From assembly GCF_041200025.1 (NCBI RefSeq), contig NZ_CP165628.1, positions 1,736,001 to 1,800,000 of the forward strand: a DNA stretch of 64,000 nt, read 5' to 3'. This DNA is from Rouxiella sp. WC2420. GTDB taxonomy: Bacteria > Pseudomonadota > Gammaproteobacteria > Enterobacterales > Enterobacteriaceae. Under the pieces are notes generated by a model that was not told the DNA's origin, did no database searches, and worked only from the letters and a program-made list of their open reading frames with translations. The stretch's first letter is position 1. Every line of letters begins with the position of its first letter. Shown piece by piece: positions 43,159-51,533 of the stretch. A program made the translations under genes and the position numbers.

Positions 43159-45474
43159 ATGCAGTACATTGACAGACGGCGTGTTCCGCCGCCGGAGGAA
43201 TTACGGGGTAATAAGCTTTTTAGCAACGGGGAGCGGATGGGGCAATTTTTGCAACTGGATCCCAGTAAGCGTGCGCAAACCCGCGTCCCGCAAAGCAGTA
43301 TTCAGTCTGATAGCTATTCCCGCGTACTGCCCGCGCTTCACTCGCTTTTTCGTGGCCGCTGTGCGTTTTGCGAATCGCAAACGTTAGCACTGAACATAAA
43401 TTATTTTCGCCCCGTGAACGGCGCAGAGCCACATTACGGGCTGGCGGATAGCCATATTTACTATGCCTGGCTGGCAAATGCTTGGCAGAACTTCTACCTA
43501 GCCTGTGAAGAGTGTAACGTGCGTAGCCGTAACTATTTTCCGGTGAAAGGGGCCCGAGCGCCTATCCCCACGCAACAGATGTATATGCAGTATCTGGAAA
43601 GCGGTACAGGGCTGTGGCCAGAGTGGCCGCCTAAAGAGAGAGCTCTGTTGTTAGATCCATGCAAACTTCAGAACTTTTACACCCATTTTTCGGTGGAAGT
43701 TGAAGGTCGATTTGTCGCGCGATCTGAAGCGGGAAATGAAACCATCAATACCTTTGGCCTCAATCGCAATGAACTGGTCACACAGCGGTCGATTCGTTTT
43801 AGTCAGTACCTTGAAGGTTTTACCAGTGCCATTAAGCACTCTTCCTCCGGCGAACTCAAAACGCTGTTCTGTTTTTCAGAACTTGAATTTGGGGGGAGCT
43901 GGTATCTGCTATTACGGCGTCTGGCGGAAAAAATCGGCACGTACAAAGGGCCAAAACCAAATCTCTCTCCGGCAAGGATTAACCGCCTGTTTTTACCGTT
44001 GCTTAAAGAGCCACACGGGATGGAATGGTTTACTGACGCAATAAGGGAGAACCAGCGTGAAGAACCGCTTCTAAACGGCGAATTCAGCGACGAAGAGGTT
44101 ACTGGCGCAAAACCAGCCCGAATAAGCGGGGTTGATTTTGAAAATTTCAAATCGCTGCAAAAGATAGAGCTGAAGATCACCTCTGCGACGGTAGATGATG
44201 ATGGTTCACCGATAGCACCAGCGGTGCTTATCCTTGGAGAAAATGCCACCGGAAAGAGTTCAATCCTTGAGGGTATTGCACTGGCGTTGACCACCGAGGC
44301 AGCAAGAAAAAAACTCACACTTAACTGGCGTAGCTATGTGCTGGATCCGCAGTTCATGGGGGGGGAACCGGGGCACGGCTCTGATACCGCCTATGTCAAT
44401 ATTCTCAGCTCAGGACAGCAACACCTCAAAATGACGTTCAAAAAGGGAGGTTATCGGATCAATCGGGAACAAGACTTTAACGTTGGGCCGGTCTTCGCGT
44501 ATGGTGCCTTTCGTCATTACCAGCATAAGCAGCATCGGTATGTCGCTGATTACCCAGTGCGAAATCTTTTTGAGGGCAACCTGCTCGGCAACCCACAGGC
44601 TTGGCTGTTGGGACTTGAAAAATATCACTTCAATATGGTGATCCGGGCGTTACGTGATGTACTGGCGATAGAAGGGGAGTTTGACGTTGTTGAGCGTGAT
44701 GAAGCGCTGGGGGTGTGCTATATCGTCACGCCGATGCTTCAACAAAACGGTGAGTCTGTTCGTATTCGCACTCCGCTTAACATTGTCTCATCGGGATTTC
44801 GTTCCGTGCTTGCGATGGTATGCGACATCATGGCAGGGCTGATGAATCCGCAATTTAACCCTACCTTTGAGACGTTAGATAGCGCTCTGGGCGTGGTGTT
44901 GATTGACGAGGTTGAAGCGCACCTTCATCCCCGCTGGAAAATGCAGATAATGAAGGGATTGCGTCGGGCGCTGCCTAATATGACCTTTATTGTCACTACC
45001 CACGATCCGCTTTGCCTGCGGGGGATGTGCGATGGCGAAGTGGTCGTACTGCAAAAAACGGTGAATGAGAATTTGGTATGGCGCGATGAATTACCCACAG
45101 TAGTTCAGATATTGACCGCTTTGCCGAGTATCGATACCCTGCGCGTCGATCAGCTTCTGACTGCCGACTTCTTCCAGCTCTATTCCACTGTTGAGCCGAA
45201 AATAAACCAGCAGATGGCCCACGTGGCTGATCTGCTGGCAAAGAAGCAGCAAGCGATCCCGTTAAATGACGTGGAAAAGCGAGTCCTTGACTCGTTTGAG
45301 AAAGATATCGCCTCAGCAATGCCCGTCGGGACGTCGGAAGCGCATCGTCTGGTGCAGGAAGCTGTCGCGAATTATTTGCAGGAACGGCATCGGGAAACGC
45401 CGAACTTACGTGCGGCATTGCGGGAAAGCACAAAGGATAAAATTGTTGATATTCTGAAGCAGGTACTGCAATGA
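43159..45474 (+). CDS. Septu-like AAA ATPase with degenerate N-terminal HNH domain
   Basis: A 771-aa fusion. Residues 1-330 resemble an HNH nuclease of the same type as the next gene: Cys68-x-x-Cys71 (GRCAFCES) and Cys116-x-x-Cys119 (CEECN) remain, but the expected I-E-H-F-R-P-K catalytic motif reads I-Asn81-Tyr82-F-R-P, so the histidine is lost. Residues 330-771 form an SMC/RecF-like AAA ATPase: FENFKSLQKIEL, Walker A GENATGKSS (about 360), Walker B VVLIDEVEAHLHP (Asp583-Glu584) and TTHDPL. The ATG at 43159 follows GAGGAGAG. It overlaps the HNH gene by 4 bases. Pairing of ATPase and HNH partner is as in PtuA/PtuB anti-phage systems. Confidence 0.8.
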   Translation: MQYIDRRRVPPPEELRGNKLFSNGERMGQFLQLDPSKRAQTRVPQSSIQSDSYSRVLPALHSLFRGRCAFCESQTLALNINYFRPVNGAEPHYGLADSHIYYAWLANAWQNFYLACEECNVRSRNYFPVKGARAPIPTQQMYMQYLESGTGLWPEWPPKERALLLDPCKLQNFYTHFSVEVEGRFVARSEAGNETINTFGLNRNELVTQRSIRFSQYLEGFTSAIKHSSSGELKTLFCFSELEFGGSWYLLLRRLAEKIGTYKGPKPNLSPARINRLFLPLLKEPHGMEWFTDAIRENQREEPLLNGEFSDEEVTGAKPARISGVDFENFKSLQKIELKITSATVDDDGSPIAPAVLILGENATGKSSILEGIALALTTEAARKKLTLNWRSYVLDPQFMGGEPGHGSDTAYVNILSSGQQHLKMTFKKGGYRINREQDFNVGPVFAYGAFRHYQHKQHRYVADYPVRNLFEGNLLGNPQAWLLGLEKYHFNMVIRALRDVLAIEGEFDVVERDEALGVCYIVTPMLQQNGESVRIRTPLNIVSSGFRSVLAMVCDIMAGLMNPQFNPTFETLDSALGVVLIDEVEAHLHPRWKMQIMKGLRRALPNMTFIVTTHDPLCLRGMCDGEVVVLQKTVNENLVWRDELPTVVQILTALPSIDTLRVDQLLTADFFQLYSTVEPKINQQMAHVADLLAKKQQAIPLNDVEKRVLDSFEKDIASAMPVGTSEAHRLVQEAVANYLQERHRETPNLRAALRESTKDKIVDILKQVLQ

Positions 45475-46400
45475 GAAAGGTCATCCGCACACAGGAGCAG
45501 ACGTTACCCCCCTCAGCTCTGAACGCGAAGAAAAGAGATGGGACAACAGAACTGGAACGCTCCAGGGCACATTATGCCGTAGAGCGGGAGAAAAAAGAGA
45601 GTTACGATTTTGTCGCATATAAAGCCGATGAGGTGAAATGGCGGCTTAACGCGCTGTTTCATTATAAATGCGCCTATTGTGAGAGCTTCTTCTCGGCCTC
45701 CGCACCGGTGGACATAGAACATTATCGCCCCAAAGGCGCTGTTAGCGAGGACGCAGCACATCCGGGTTACTGGTGGCTGGCGATGGACTGGGATAATCTC
45801 CTGCCAAGTTGCATTGACTGTAACCGCAAGCGCAAACAGCGGCTGGTTGATGGGGCAACCGAACTTAGTGTACTGCTGGCTCGCCAGACGCAATCACGTA
45901 ATTCGTCAGGTAAGCAGGACAGCTTTCCTGTCGCGCGCGGTGGGCAGAGGCTTATGCCGGAAGATAAAAACTATGTGGCCGAGTCGCCACTGCTGCTCAA
46001 CCCTTACTATGACAATCCCGACGAGCATATACAGTTTGTCAGCATTGGCAACCCGCCGGTGAGTCTGGCGATCCCGATTGGCGAAGGGCCAAGCGAGCGC
46101 GGAGTCACCTCAATTCATATCTACGGTCTTAACCGACTAGGTCTCGTGCAGGAGCGGACGCGCCATCTGCGTCGGCTGGTGTTTTTAGGTGAAATGCTGA
46201 TTTCTCTCGGTGAACTTGTCGAGGAGATTGAGGCTACGCCGATATCTGATGAGATTAAGGTGAGCATTAATCGCAAGCTGGAATTGCTAATGAAGTGGAC
46301 CGGGGAAGAGTTGAAGCAGATGACCTCAGTGGATCAACCCTATTCGGCAATGGCAACAGCTTGGGTGATCGGGTTTAAAGCGGCTATGGCGGAGCACTAA
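45471..46400 (+). CDS. HNH endonuclease, PtuB-like partner
   Basis: A 309-aa HNH nuclease related to the TIGR02646/PtuB group: MRKVIRTQEQTLPPSAL at the start, zinc/structural KCAYCES (Cys67, Cys70), catalytic DIEHYRPKGAV (His84) and WDNLLPSCIDCNRKRKQ. Unlike the HNH region fused to the ATPase upstream, the catalytic motif is intact here. It probably cleaves DNA when released or triggered by the ATPase during phage infection. No reverse transcriptase or ncRNA gene precedes the pair, so this is not a retron-type arrangement. Coupled to the ATPase gene by ATGA overlap. Confidence 0.82.
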   Translation: MRKVIRTQEQTLPPSALNAKKRDGTTELERSRAHYAVEREKKESYDFVAYKADEVKWRLNALFHYKCAYCESFFSASAPVDIEHYRPKGAVSEDAAHPGYWWLAMDWDNLLPSCIDCNRKRKQRLVDGATELSVLLARQTQSRNSSGKQDSFPVARGGQRLMPEDKNYVAESPLLLNPYYDNPDEHIQFVSIGNPPVSLAIPIGEGPSERGVTSIHIYGLNRLGLVQERTRHLRRLVFLGEMLISLGELVEEIEATPISDEIKVSINRKLELLMKWTGEELKQMTSVDQPYSAMATAWVIGFKAAMAEH

Positions 46401-46558
46401 CGCGATATTAGTCTGGCTCAGCCTGAATAGGGATGCAGCACCATATTTTGTTTATCTGTTTCACAATAACCATTCGATCCGCAAACAGTTTTATACCATA
46501 TGCTTTTAACAAATTCGTATAAACAAACTATCAGTCCTTGTTGTAATAAGTACAAAAA

Positions 46559-46586
46559 AAACCGCTCAGGTTTTCCTGAGCGGTTT
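46559..46586. terminator. strong terminator after the Septu-like operon / tRNA-Asn-like remnant
   Basis: AAACCGCTCAGG (46559-46570), TTTT loop, CCTGAGCGGTTT (46575-46586): a perfect 12-bp stem with A-run before and T-rich run after. It can terminate the plus-strand Septu-like operon. On the minus strand it follows the copy-B tRNA-like end as a tRNA terminator would. Confidence 0.85.
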
Positions 46587-46589
46587 CCT

Positions 46590-46708
46590 TAAATTTGGCT
46601 CCAGACTGGGATCGCCTTTGCCATTAACTGGATAATACGTAAGTTAAACCTGAATCACTATGCTGTCCAAACCACCAGAATGACCACAATAGTGATAGGG
46701 TACATAAA
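46590..46708 (-). repeat. integrative-element end with tRNA-Asn-like 3' end, copy B
   Basis: An imperfect direct repeat of 42107-42230, matching at roughly four bases in five over about 120 bases. On the minus strand: GTGGTCATTCTGGTGGTTTG ... CAGTTAATGGCAAAGGCGATCC, then CAGTCTGGAGCCAAATTTAA, which is the tRNA-Asn end with two bases missing. Its terminator differs from that of copy A. Together the copies bracket the Septu-like pair, as expected for tandem or successive insertions at one tRNA-Asn site. Confidence 0.7.
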
Positions 46709-46813
46709 CCTTAAAATCAGCCCCCCATAACCGCCAAAAAGAACAGAAAAACGAAATTACGCAAATAATTAACTTTATAATAAATGCCTTTAATAAGGGT
46801 ATTTTCTTAATTT

Positions 46814-48394
46814 TTAGTGGTAATTTATAGTCGTGCGAGATGAGTCATTTATCAATGATAAGATTGGGTGCATACTCCCGTCTTTAAAATCGTAAACTAT
46901 CATTTCTGGGTGGTGCAAATCGAATGCTTGACCTATAAATACAGATGCAGCATTAGATGCACAAATTAAAACATGCATTTTTTTTACACCAAAGTTTGAT
47001 TTTAATGTATGGAAGTCGTAATTAAGCTTTGAAGAGAAAAGTACACCATCAGTAGGGTGTGGTATTGCGCCGTTATCGAATGAATCATTTTTTGGTTTAT
47101 ACGTAATTATTTTTGCACCAAGCTTTTCGCTCAAACTTTTTGCTGTCATCAGCATAGCATCAGGAAATGCAGTAAAAGCTATACATATTATAACTTCTTC
47201 ATTTATTTCCAGCGTTTCAAATCCTTCTCTATTATAAAATACTCCAGATGCAGTGGCAGAAGGCCACTTCCAGCAGGCTCCGTCTCGGTATCTCAGCATA
47301 GGAGTATATTGACTTTTGTTTCCAAGAAATGCTCCCAGTGCGACTAATGCAGGTGTTGGACCAAAAGCAAACAATGCTGCTCGGTGTCCAGAATCTCTTG
47401 TCTGCTGAATGATTTTATCTGCAGCCATTTTTATGCTAAGGGGCATAATATATTTATGAGATTCTGGGGCTTCCCGAGTAGAATCATTACTATCGTAAAT
47501 GCTATTGACTACACCACTCATTTTCAGATTAAGTGTAGAGAGGCATGCTGAAATTTCTTTTTTGTTCGGTGGCGATGCAACATTCGTGTTTATGGGCCAT
47601 AAAATCGAGTAAACCGGTATTGGTTGATACTTAAGGCCGTTAAGAAGTTCATCAGCATCGCTAATAAACCTACTTCTCATATTCGATAATATTTCGGCAG
47701 TGTAATCACAGGTAGCAACACGATCTATTAATCGGTGGTGTTTATCACACAACAAAAGTATATTACTCGGTTCATTTGAAAGCAAGTTTGATAAAACAGG
47801 AATGCCACGTTCACCATTCTCAGAAGAAGCAACATTATGAGCTAGGTAAGAGTAATTTCCTTCCTGTCCTGTCAACTCATCTATATTCAAATGCTCGCCA
47901 CATCCAATAAACATGCAGCGGCTATGACTAGCCATATTCACAGCTCGTCTAGTTTCAACTGTGAAATCTTTTCCTCTACCTTTTTCCCGACTCCCTTTTT
48001 CTGCGGCTACAAGGAACTCTTTTAACTCTATGAAATTTACTTCAGATGACTGCCCTCTAGTACGCAGGTATATAGCATGTATAGATTCGAGAGTTAGGAG
48101 ATCTTGAGATAATAAACTATTACCTTGAAGATATGAAAGTGTTAATTTTTTGTCGTAAGCAAATTTTCTTATAACTTCTATAAATTCGACGGCTGGTAGA
48201 TTTAATCTAAAACAAGATTTTACAACTTCCTTGTCACTTAAAGTAATAATAATATTTGAACATCCTTCATCACTCATTACATCAACACAATCCCATTTTA
48301 TTTCAGTTTCTATAAACGACGAGAAATCTGTAATTGATGATTCATCTTCAAGAGGAGGGTAGTTAGTCTGATTAAGCAACTCATTTTTATTCAT
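46814..48394 (-). CDS. cap5: CBASS effector, HNH-SAVED nuclease (Cap5-like) with N-terminal extension
   Basis: A 526-aa protein from the ATG at 48394 (GGAG 8 bases upstream). Residues about 150-230 form an HNH domain of the Cap5 type: SRCMFIGCGEHL (Cys160, Cys165), LAHNVASSENG (His186) and LLLCDKHHRLID. Residues about 290-526 form the SAVED cyclic-oligonucleotide sensor, ending with MHVLICASNAASVFIGQAFD and PEMIVYDF. On binding the CD-NTase product it should oligomerise and degrade DNA. Typical Cap5 is near 400 aa; the first 150 residues here are extra and unfamiliar. It faces away from the CD-NTase operon, with an IS remnant between. It ends 106 bases from island repeat B. Confidence 0.85.
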   Translation of the reverse strand: MNKNELLNQTNYPPLEDESSITDFSSFIETEIKWDCVDVMSDEGCSNIIITLSDKEVVKSCFRLNLPAVEFIEVIRKFAYDKKLTLSYLQGNSLLSQDLLTLESIHAIYLRTRGQSSEVNFIELKEFLVAAEKGSREKGRGKDFTVETRRAVNMASHSRCMFIGCGEHLNIDELTGQEGNYSYLAHNVASSENGERGIPVLSNLLSNEPSNILLLCDKHHRLIDRVATCDYTAEILSNMRSRFISDADELLNGLKYQPIPVYSILWPINTNVASPPNKKEISACLSTLNLKMSGVVNSIYDSNDSTREAPESHKYIMPLSIKMAADKIIQQTRDSGHRAALFAFGPTPALVALGAFLGNKSQYTPMLRYRDGACWKWPSATASGVFYNREGFETLEINEEVIICIAFTAFPDAMLMTAKSLSEKLGAKIITYKPKNDSFDNGAIPHPTDGVLFSSKLNYDFHTLKSNFGVKKMHVLICASNAASVFIGQAFDLHHPEMIVYDFKDGSMHPILSLINDSSRTTINYH

Positions 48395-48527
48395 TTTGAG
48401 ACTCCCGAGAAAGTTTGACTTGACTAAAATCAATGCACTTTACTTTTGGCGCACTTCTAAAATATAATCAATCTTGTAAAATATCATGTCATACCTTATA
48501 AAATCTCAACGATTTCATGTTTTGCTA

Positions 48528-49548
48528 CGCTTTGTTGAGTAAATCAGATTTTGGATAAGCATCTCAGTAACAGGTTATTGCTATCAGGAAATACTCGCGC
48601 TTTCCGACATATCTGCCTTCGTAATTTTATTCAACCCATGGACCATGTCTAGGCCTGTGCAACTTGTCAACGAAGTCACGCAGCGCCAATGAACCACCGA
48701 ACAACGGCTTCACTCTGTACTTCCCCGTTTCGGCTGTCGAACGAAGGGAGTACTCAGTTTTCCATTACCACCGCGTATCGCTCCCGCTCAAACGCTGATT
48801 CGCAACAACAGGATGCGGTCTTATATTGTACCCGCCGCTTATTGTACCCGCCGCTGGGCGGTGGTATCAGTGCCCTGATGCTCTTACGCCGAAGTTAATT
48901 GTGACATAACTGCGTATCGTAAGCGCCATCAGCTGCAGCTGAGCTTACGGTGAGTATGCCATATGAGCGTCGGGGAGGCTTTTGAGTCCGTCACATTGTT
49001 CAGCGACATAACTTCATGCGTTTTTGTATCCACACCAAGATGCAGCTTTCGTCATATGTTATGGCGTTCTTTCCCGTGTTTTTGATTTTCCACTAATCTT
49101 CACCAAAGACTTTCAGCCCTGTTGAATCAATAACCAGATGGGCGAATTTACCTCGAATGGGCGTTTGAAAACTGGCGTTATCCGACATTGCGTACTAACT
49201 ATCACTACTGTAATCTGGATTCAGTAGTGGAACATCCATCAATGGAATCATTGAAACCTTGGACAGCTCGTAGATTCAGCCGGAATACGCGTTTAATCAC
49301 TAAGACAGTTGTGGTGGTTAGGTCAGAATAGCGCTGGGGTTTTCCACATGAAGAAGGCATTGCTGACTCATACCATGCCTGAATAGCTTCATCGTCCAGA
49401 CAAAACTTGGCAGATGGTAAGGGTCTTGTTGTAAGTGCTTCAGATGGTGATTCTGAACTTCTGCATACCATAGGATTGCCGGTGTTTAGAGGATGATGCG
49501 TGATCTGCTTCTGCCATTGAGAAAAAGTTCGATTTATTCAAAAAAGCT
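48528..49548 (-). mobile_element. decayed IS903-like (IS5 family) element
   Basis: Both ends survive as near-copies of the IS903 terminal repeat: CGCTTTGTTGAGTAAATC at 48528 and GATTTATTCAAAAAAGCT ending 49548. In between, the minus strand encodes broken transposase: FCLDDEAIQAWYESAMPSS, RYSDLTTTTVLVIKRVFRL near the N-terminal part (49205-49471) and TGKYRVKPLFGGSLALRD near the C-terminal part (about 48670-48740). Frameshifts, stops and small deletions make it non-functional. Length 1021 against about 1057 for IS903. No matching 9-bp target duplication is visible. Confidence 0.8.
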
Positions 49549-49670
49549 GATATGGCATTTAAAAAACATTAAAAACAACATGTTAGGGATGATTATTGAT
49601 TGGGTGACCGATTGATTAATTGACTTTTTTTGTTGTTTTGTTATTTTTCTTAATTAGTTGTTCTCAATTA

Positions 49671-49678
49671 TATAAAAT
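49671..49678 (+). promoter_or_regulatory. extended -10 box directly before the CBASS exonuclease start
   Basis: TATAAAAT lies so close to the ATG at 49685 that a transcript initiated at normal spacing would begin at or next to the start codon. There is no Shine-Dalgarno before this ATG. A leaderless mRNA is therefore possible. The -35 region is poor. Confidence 0.45.
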
Positions 49679-49684
49679 GAGTCC

Positions 49685-50230
49685 ATGATGTTGATACCTT
49701 CGCCAGAAATATATATATCTGTTGATATCGAGACTACTGGGCCCATCCCAGGAGTATATGATCTCATTAGTATCGGTGCCTGTGTAGTTGGGAAACCTGA
49801 AGATAATTTCAGTTGTTTAGTTAAACCACAGGGAGGCTTGGTTGAGGATGAGGCTCTTGCCGTAACTGGGTTAAATATTGACTATTTGAATGAAAATGGG
49901 AGAAATATAATTCTCGCAATGGAGCTCTTTAGTAATTGGCTTGAAAGAAATGAGTTCAAACAAAAAAACTTAGTTTTCGTTGGGTTTAATGCTGCTTTTG
50001 ATTGGTCATTTATTAATTATGCATTCATAAAATACATTGGTAGAAACCCATTTGGTTTTACAGCTTTAGATATTAAGTCATATTACATGGGAAGGTTCAG
50101 AACACTTTGGCATGAAACAAAATCTAGTAGAATAGATGTTAAACTAAAAACCAAAAATATGAAAACCCATGATGCTCTTCAGGATGCAATATATCAATCA
50201 GAAATATTTAGTATAATTTCAAAAAAATAA
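49685..50230 (+). CDS. DEDDh 3'-5' exonuclease, CBASS-associated
   Basis: A 181-aa exonuclease of the DnaQ-like DEDDh class with a complete active site: Asp14 and Glu16 (SVDIETTG), Asp106 (NAAFDWSF), His162 and Asp167 (THDALQDA). It degrades single-stranded nucleic acid or short oligonucleotides from the 3' end. It is the first gene of the plus-strand CBASS operon, 25 bases before the CD-NTase. Exonucleases of this kind are known ancillary genes in some CBASS operons (I recall the name Cap18, not verified here). It might trim the signal or phage RNA/DNA; this is inference. Confidence 0.82.
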   Translation: MMLIPSPEIYISVDIETTGPIPGVYDLISIGACVVGKPEDNFSCLVKPQGGLVEDEALAVTGLNIDYLNENGRNIILAMELFSNWLERNEFKQKNLVFVGFNAAFDWSFINYAFIKYIGRNPFGFTALDIKSYYMGRFRTLWHETKSSRIDVKLKTKNMKTHDALQDAIYQSEIFSIISKK

Positions 50231-50255
50231 TATCATTTTTCATTAGGAGATTAAT

Positions 50256-51533
50256 ATGAGCTCTCAAGTATTAGAATTTACAGCACAAGATTCTTCACAA
50301 GTATATAGTTGGGAGCAGATGCTTCTCGAAGCTTCTAAAAAAATATCTTTAAGTCAATCACAATATGATTTAATTGAAAGTCGATACTCCCAATTACAAA
50401 AAGTTTTAGATAAAGCACAAGAGTTTTGTTTGTCCGGTGCTCATATATTTATCCAAGGATCAATTGGGCTTAAGACTACTGTTAAACCTGCCCCTGAAGC
50501 AAAGGGTGATATGGCAACTATAGATGCAGATGCCATCATATTATTACCTAATGCCTCGAACACAAGCTCGGAGGATGTGTTGCTTGCAATTGAGGCTTTA
50601 TTTAAAGCCGAATCAACTGTTAAGGCTGATCCAGAGCAACTGAGACGAGGTATCCGAATCGTTTATTCTGATGAAAACCCCGGTTTCCATATCGATATAA
50701 CACCTGCCATTAAAGCCTATGGCAATAATGAAGATGACGGATATGGGAAACTACTTGTTCCAGATAGGCAAGATGGTTGGAAAGCAAGTTCGCCGCGTTC
50801 TTATTCCAAATGGCTTGAGAGTGTTAGCACTGAAAAAATTGTAATGATCTCTGAATCAATAAGGACTATGGATAGTATTGTTAGCAATGAAGAATTTGCT
50901 AAATCCACAATGGACCCTATTCCGCAATATCAAGAATATTCAGATTCTCACCCTCTTGGCGCAACGATTAAACTATTGAAAAGACATCGTGATCGCTGGG
51001 CTATTCGCTCTTCATCTGAGCTTTATAGGCCAATTTCTGCGGTTATTACAACACTAGCAACCCAAGCTTATTATAATATTGCGTTACGATCTACTTCCAA
51101 ACCAATGAGACCGATCGATGTGATGTTCTCAATAGTATCGGATATGACTCAATATGTTAATTATGCCAATGATGAGCACCAAGTATTAAATCCATGTGAT
51201 AAAGGTGAAAACTTTGCTGAAAAATGGAATAGAAATAATGGTGAGGGTGATATGTATAGGTCGGCTTTTTATGAATGGCATGCTGATGCAATCACTGATA
51301 TAGCACTGGGTTTGAGCGATTGGGGAACTCAGCATAGATTTGAACAGGAAGTTAGTGATAAATTTGGTGTTCCACAATCTATGGTAAATGAGATATCAAA
51401 AGAATTTGGCAGGTCTTGGACACTACCGGGGAGGAGGACTGGCGAAACATTGAATAAAACGGTACTGAGTGCTTTCGGTATGTTATCAGGCTCTGGTCAA
51501 GCTAATGCAGGGACGGTAGAACGCCTTGGATAA
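50256..51533 (+). CDS. CD-NTase (cGAS/DncV-like nucleotidyltransferase)
   Basis: Signal-making enzyme of CBASS, 425 aa. The active site is visible: Gly68-Ser69 (FIQGSIGLKTTVKP), Asp90-x-Asp92 (IDADAII) and Asp147 (GFHIDITP). It should make a cyclic di- or trinucleotide upon infection, sensed by the SAVED domain of the effector. SAVED effectors usually pair with trinucleotide-making clades such as CdnD; the clade is inferred. The chain ends in ERLG, so a C-terminal glycine is available for conjugation by Cap2. AGGAG precedes the ATG. It overlaps cap2 by 8 bases. Confidence 0.88.
   Translation: MSSQVLEFTAQDSSQVYSWEQMLLEASKKISLSQSQYDLIESRYSQLQKVLDKAQEFCLSGAHIFIQGSIGLKTTVKPAPEAKGDMATIDADAIILLPNASNTSSEDVLLAIEALFKAESTVKADPEQLRRGIRIVYSDENPGFHIDITPAIKAYGNNEDDGYGKLLVPDRQDGWKASSPRSYSKWLESVSTEKIVMISESIRTMDSIVSNEEFAKSTMDPIPQYQEYSDSHPLGATIKLLKRHRDRWAIRSSSELYRPISAVITTLATQAYYNIALRSTSKPMRPIDVMFSIVSDMTQYVNYANDEHQVLNPCDKGENFAEKWNRNNGEGDMYRSAFYEWHADAITDIALGLSDWGTQHRFEQEVSDKFGVPQSMVNEISKEFGRSWTLPGRRTGETLNKTVLSAFGMLSGSGQANAGTVERLG

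Noticed and set aside
43000-46400. Retron with PtuA/PtuB-type effectors
   Set aside because: No reverse transcriptase gene or msr/msd-like structure could be found next to the ATPase/HNH pair in this window.
48689-48898. 69-codon plus-strand ORF
   Set aside because: Antisense to the C-terminal part of the decayed IS903-like transposase.
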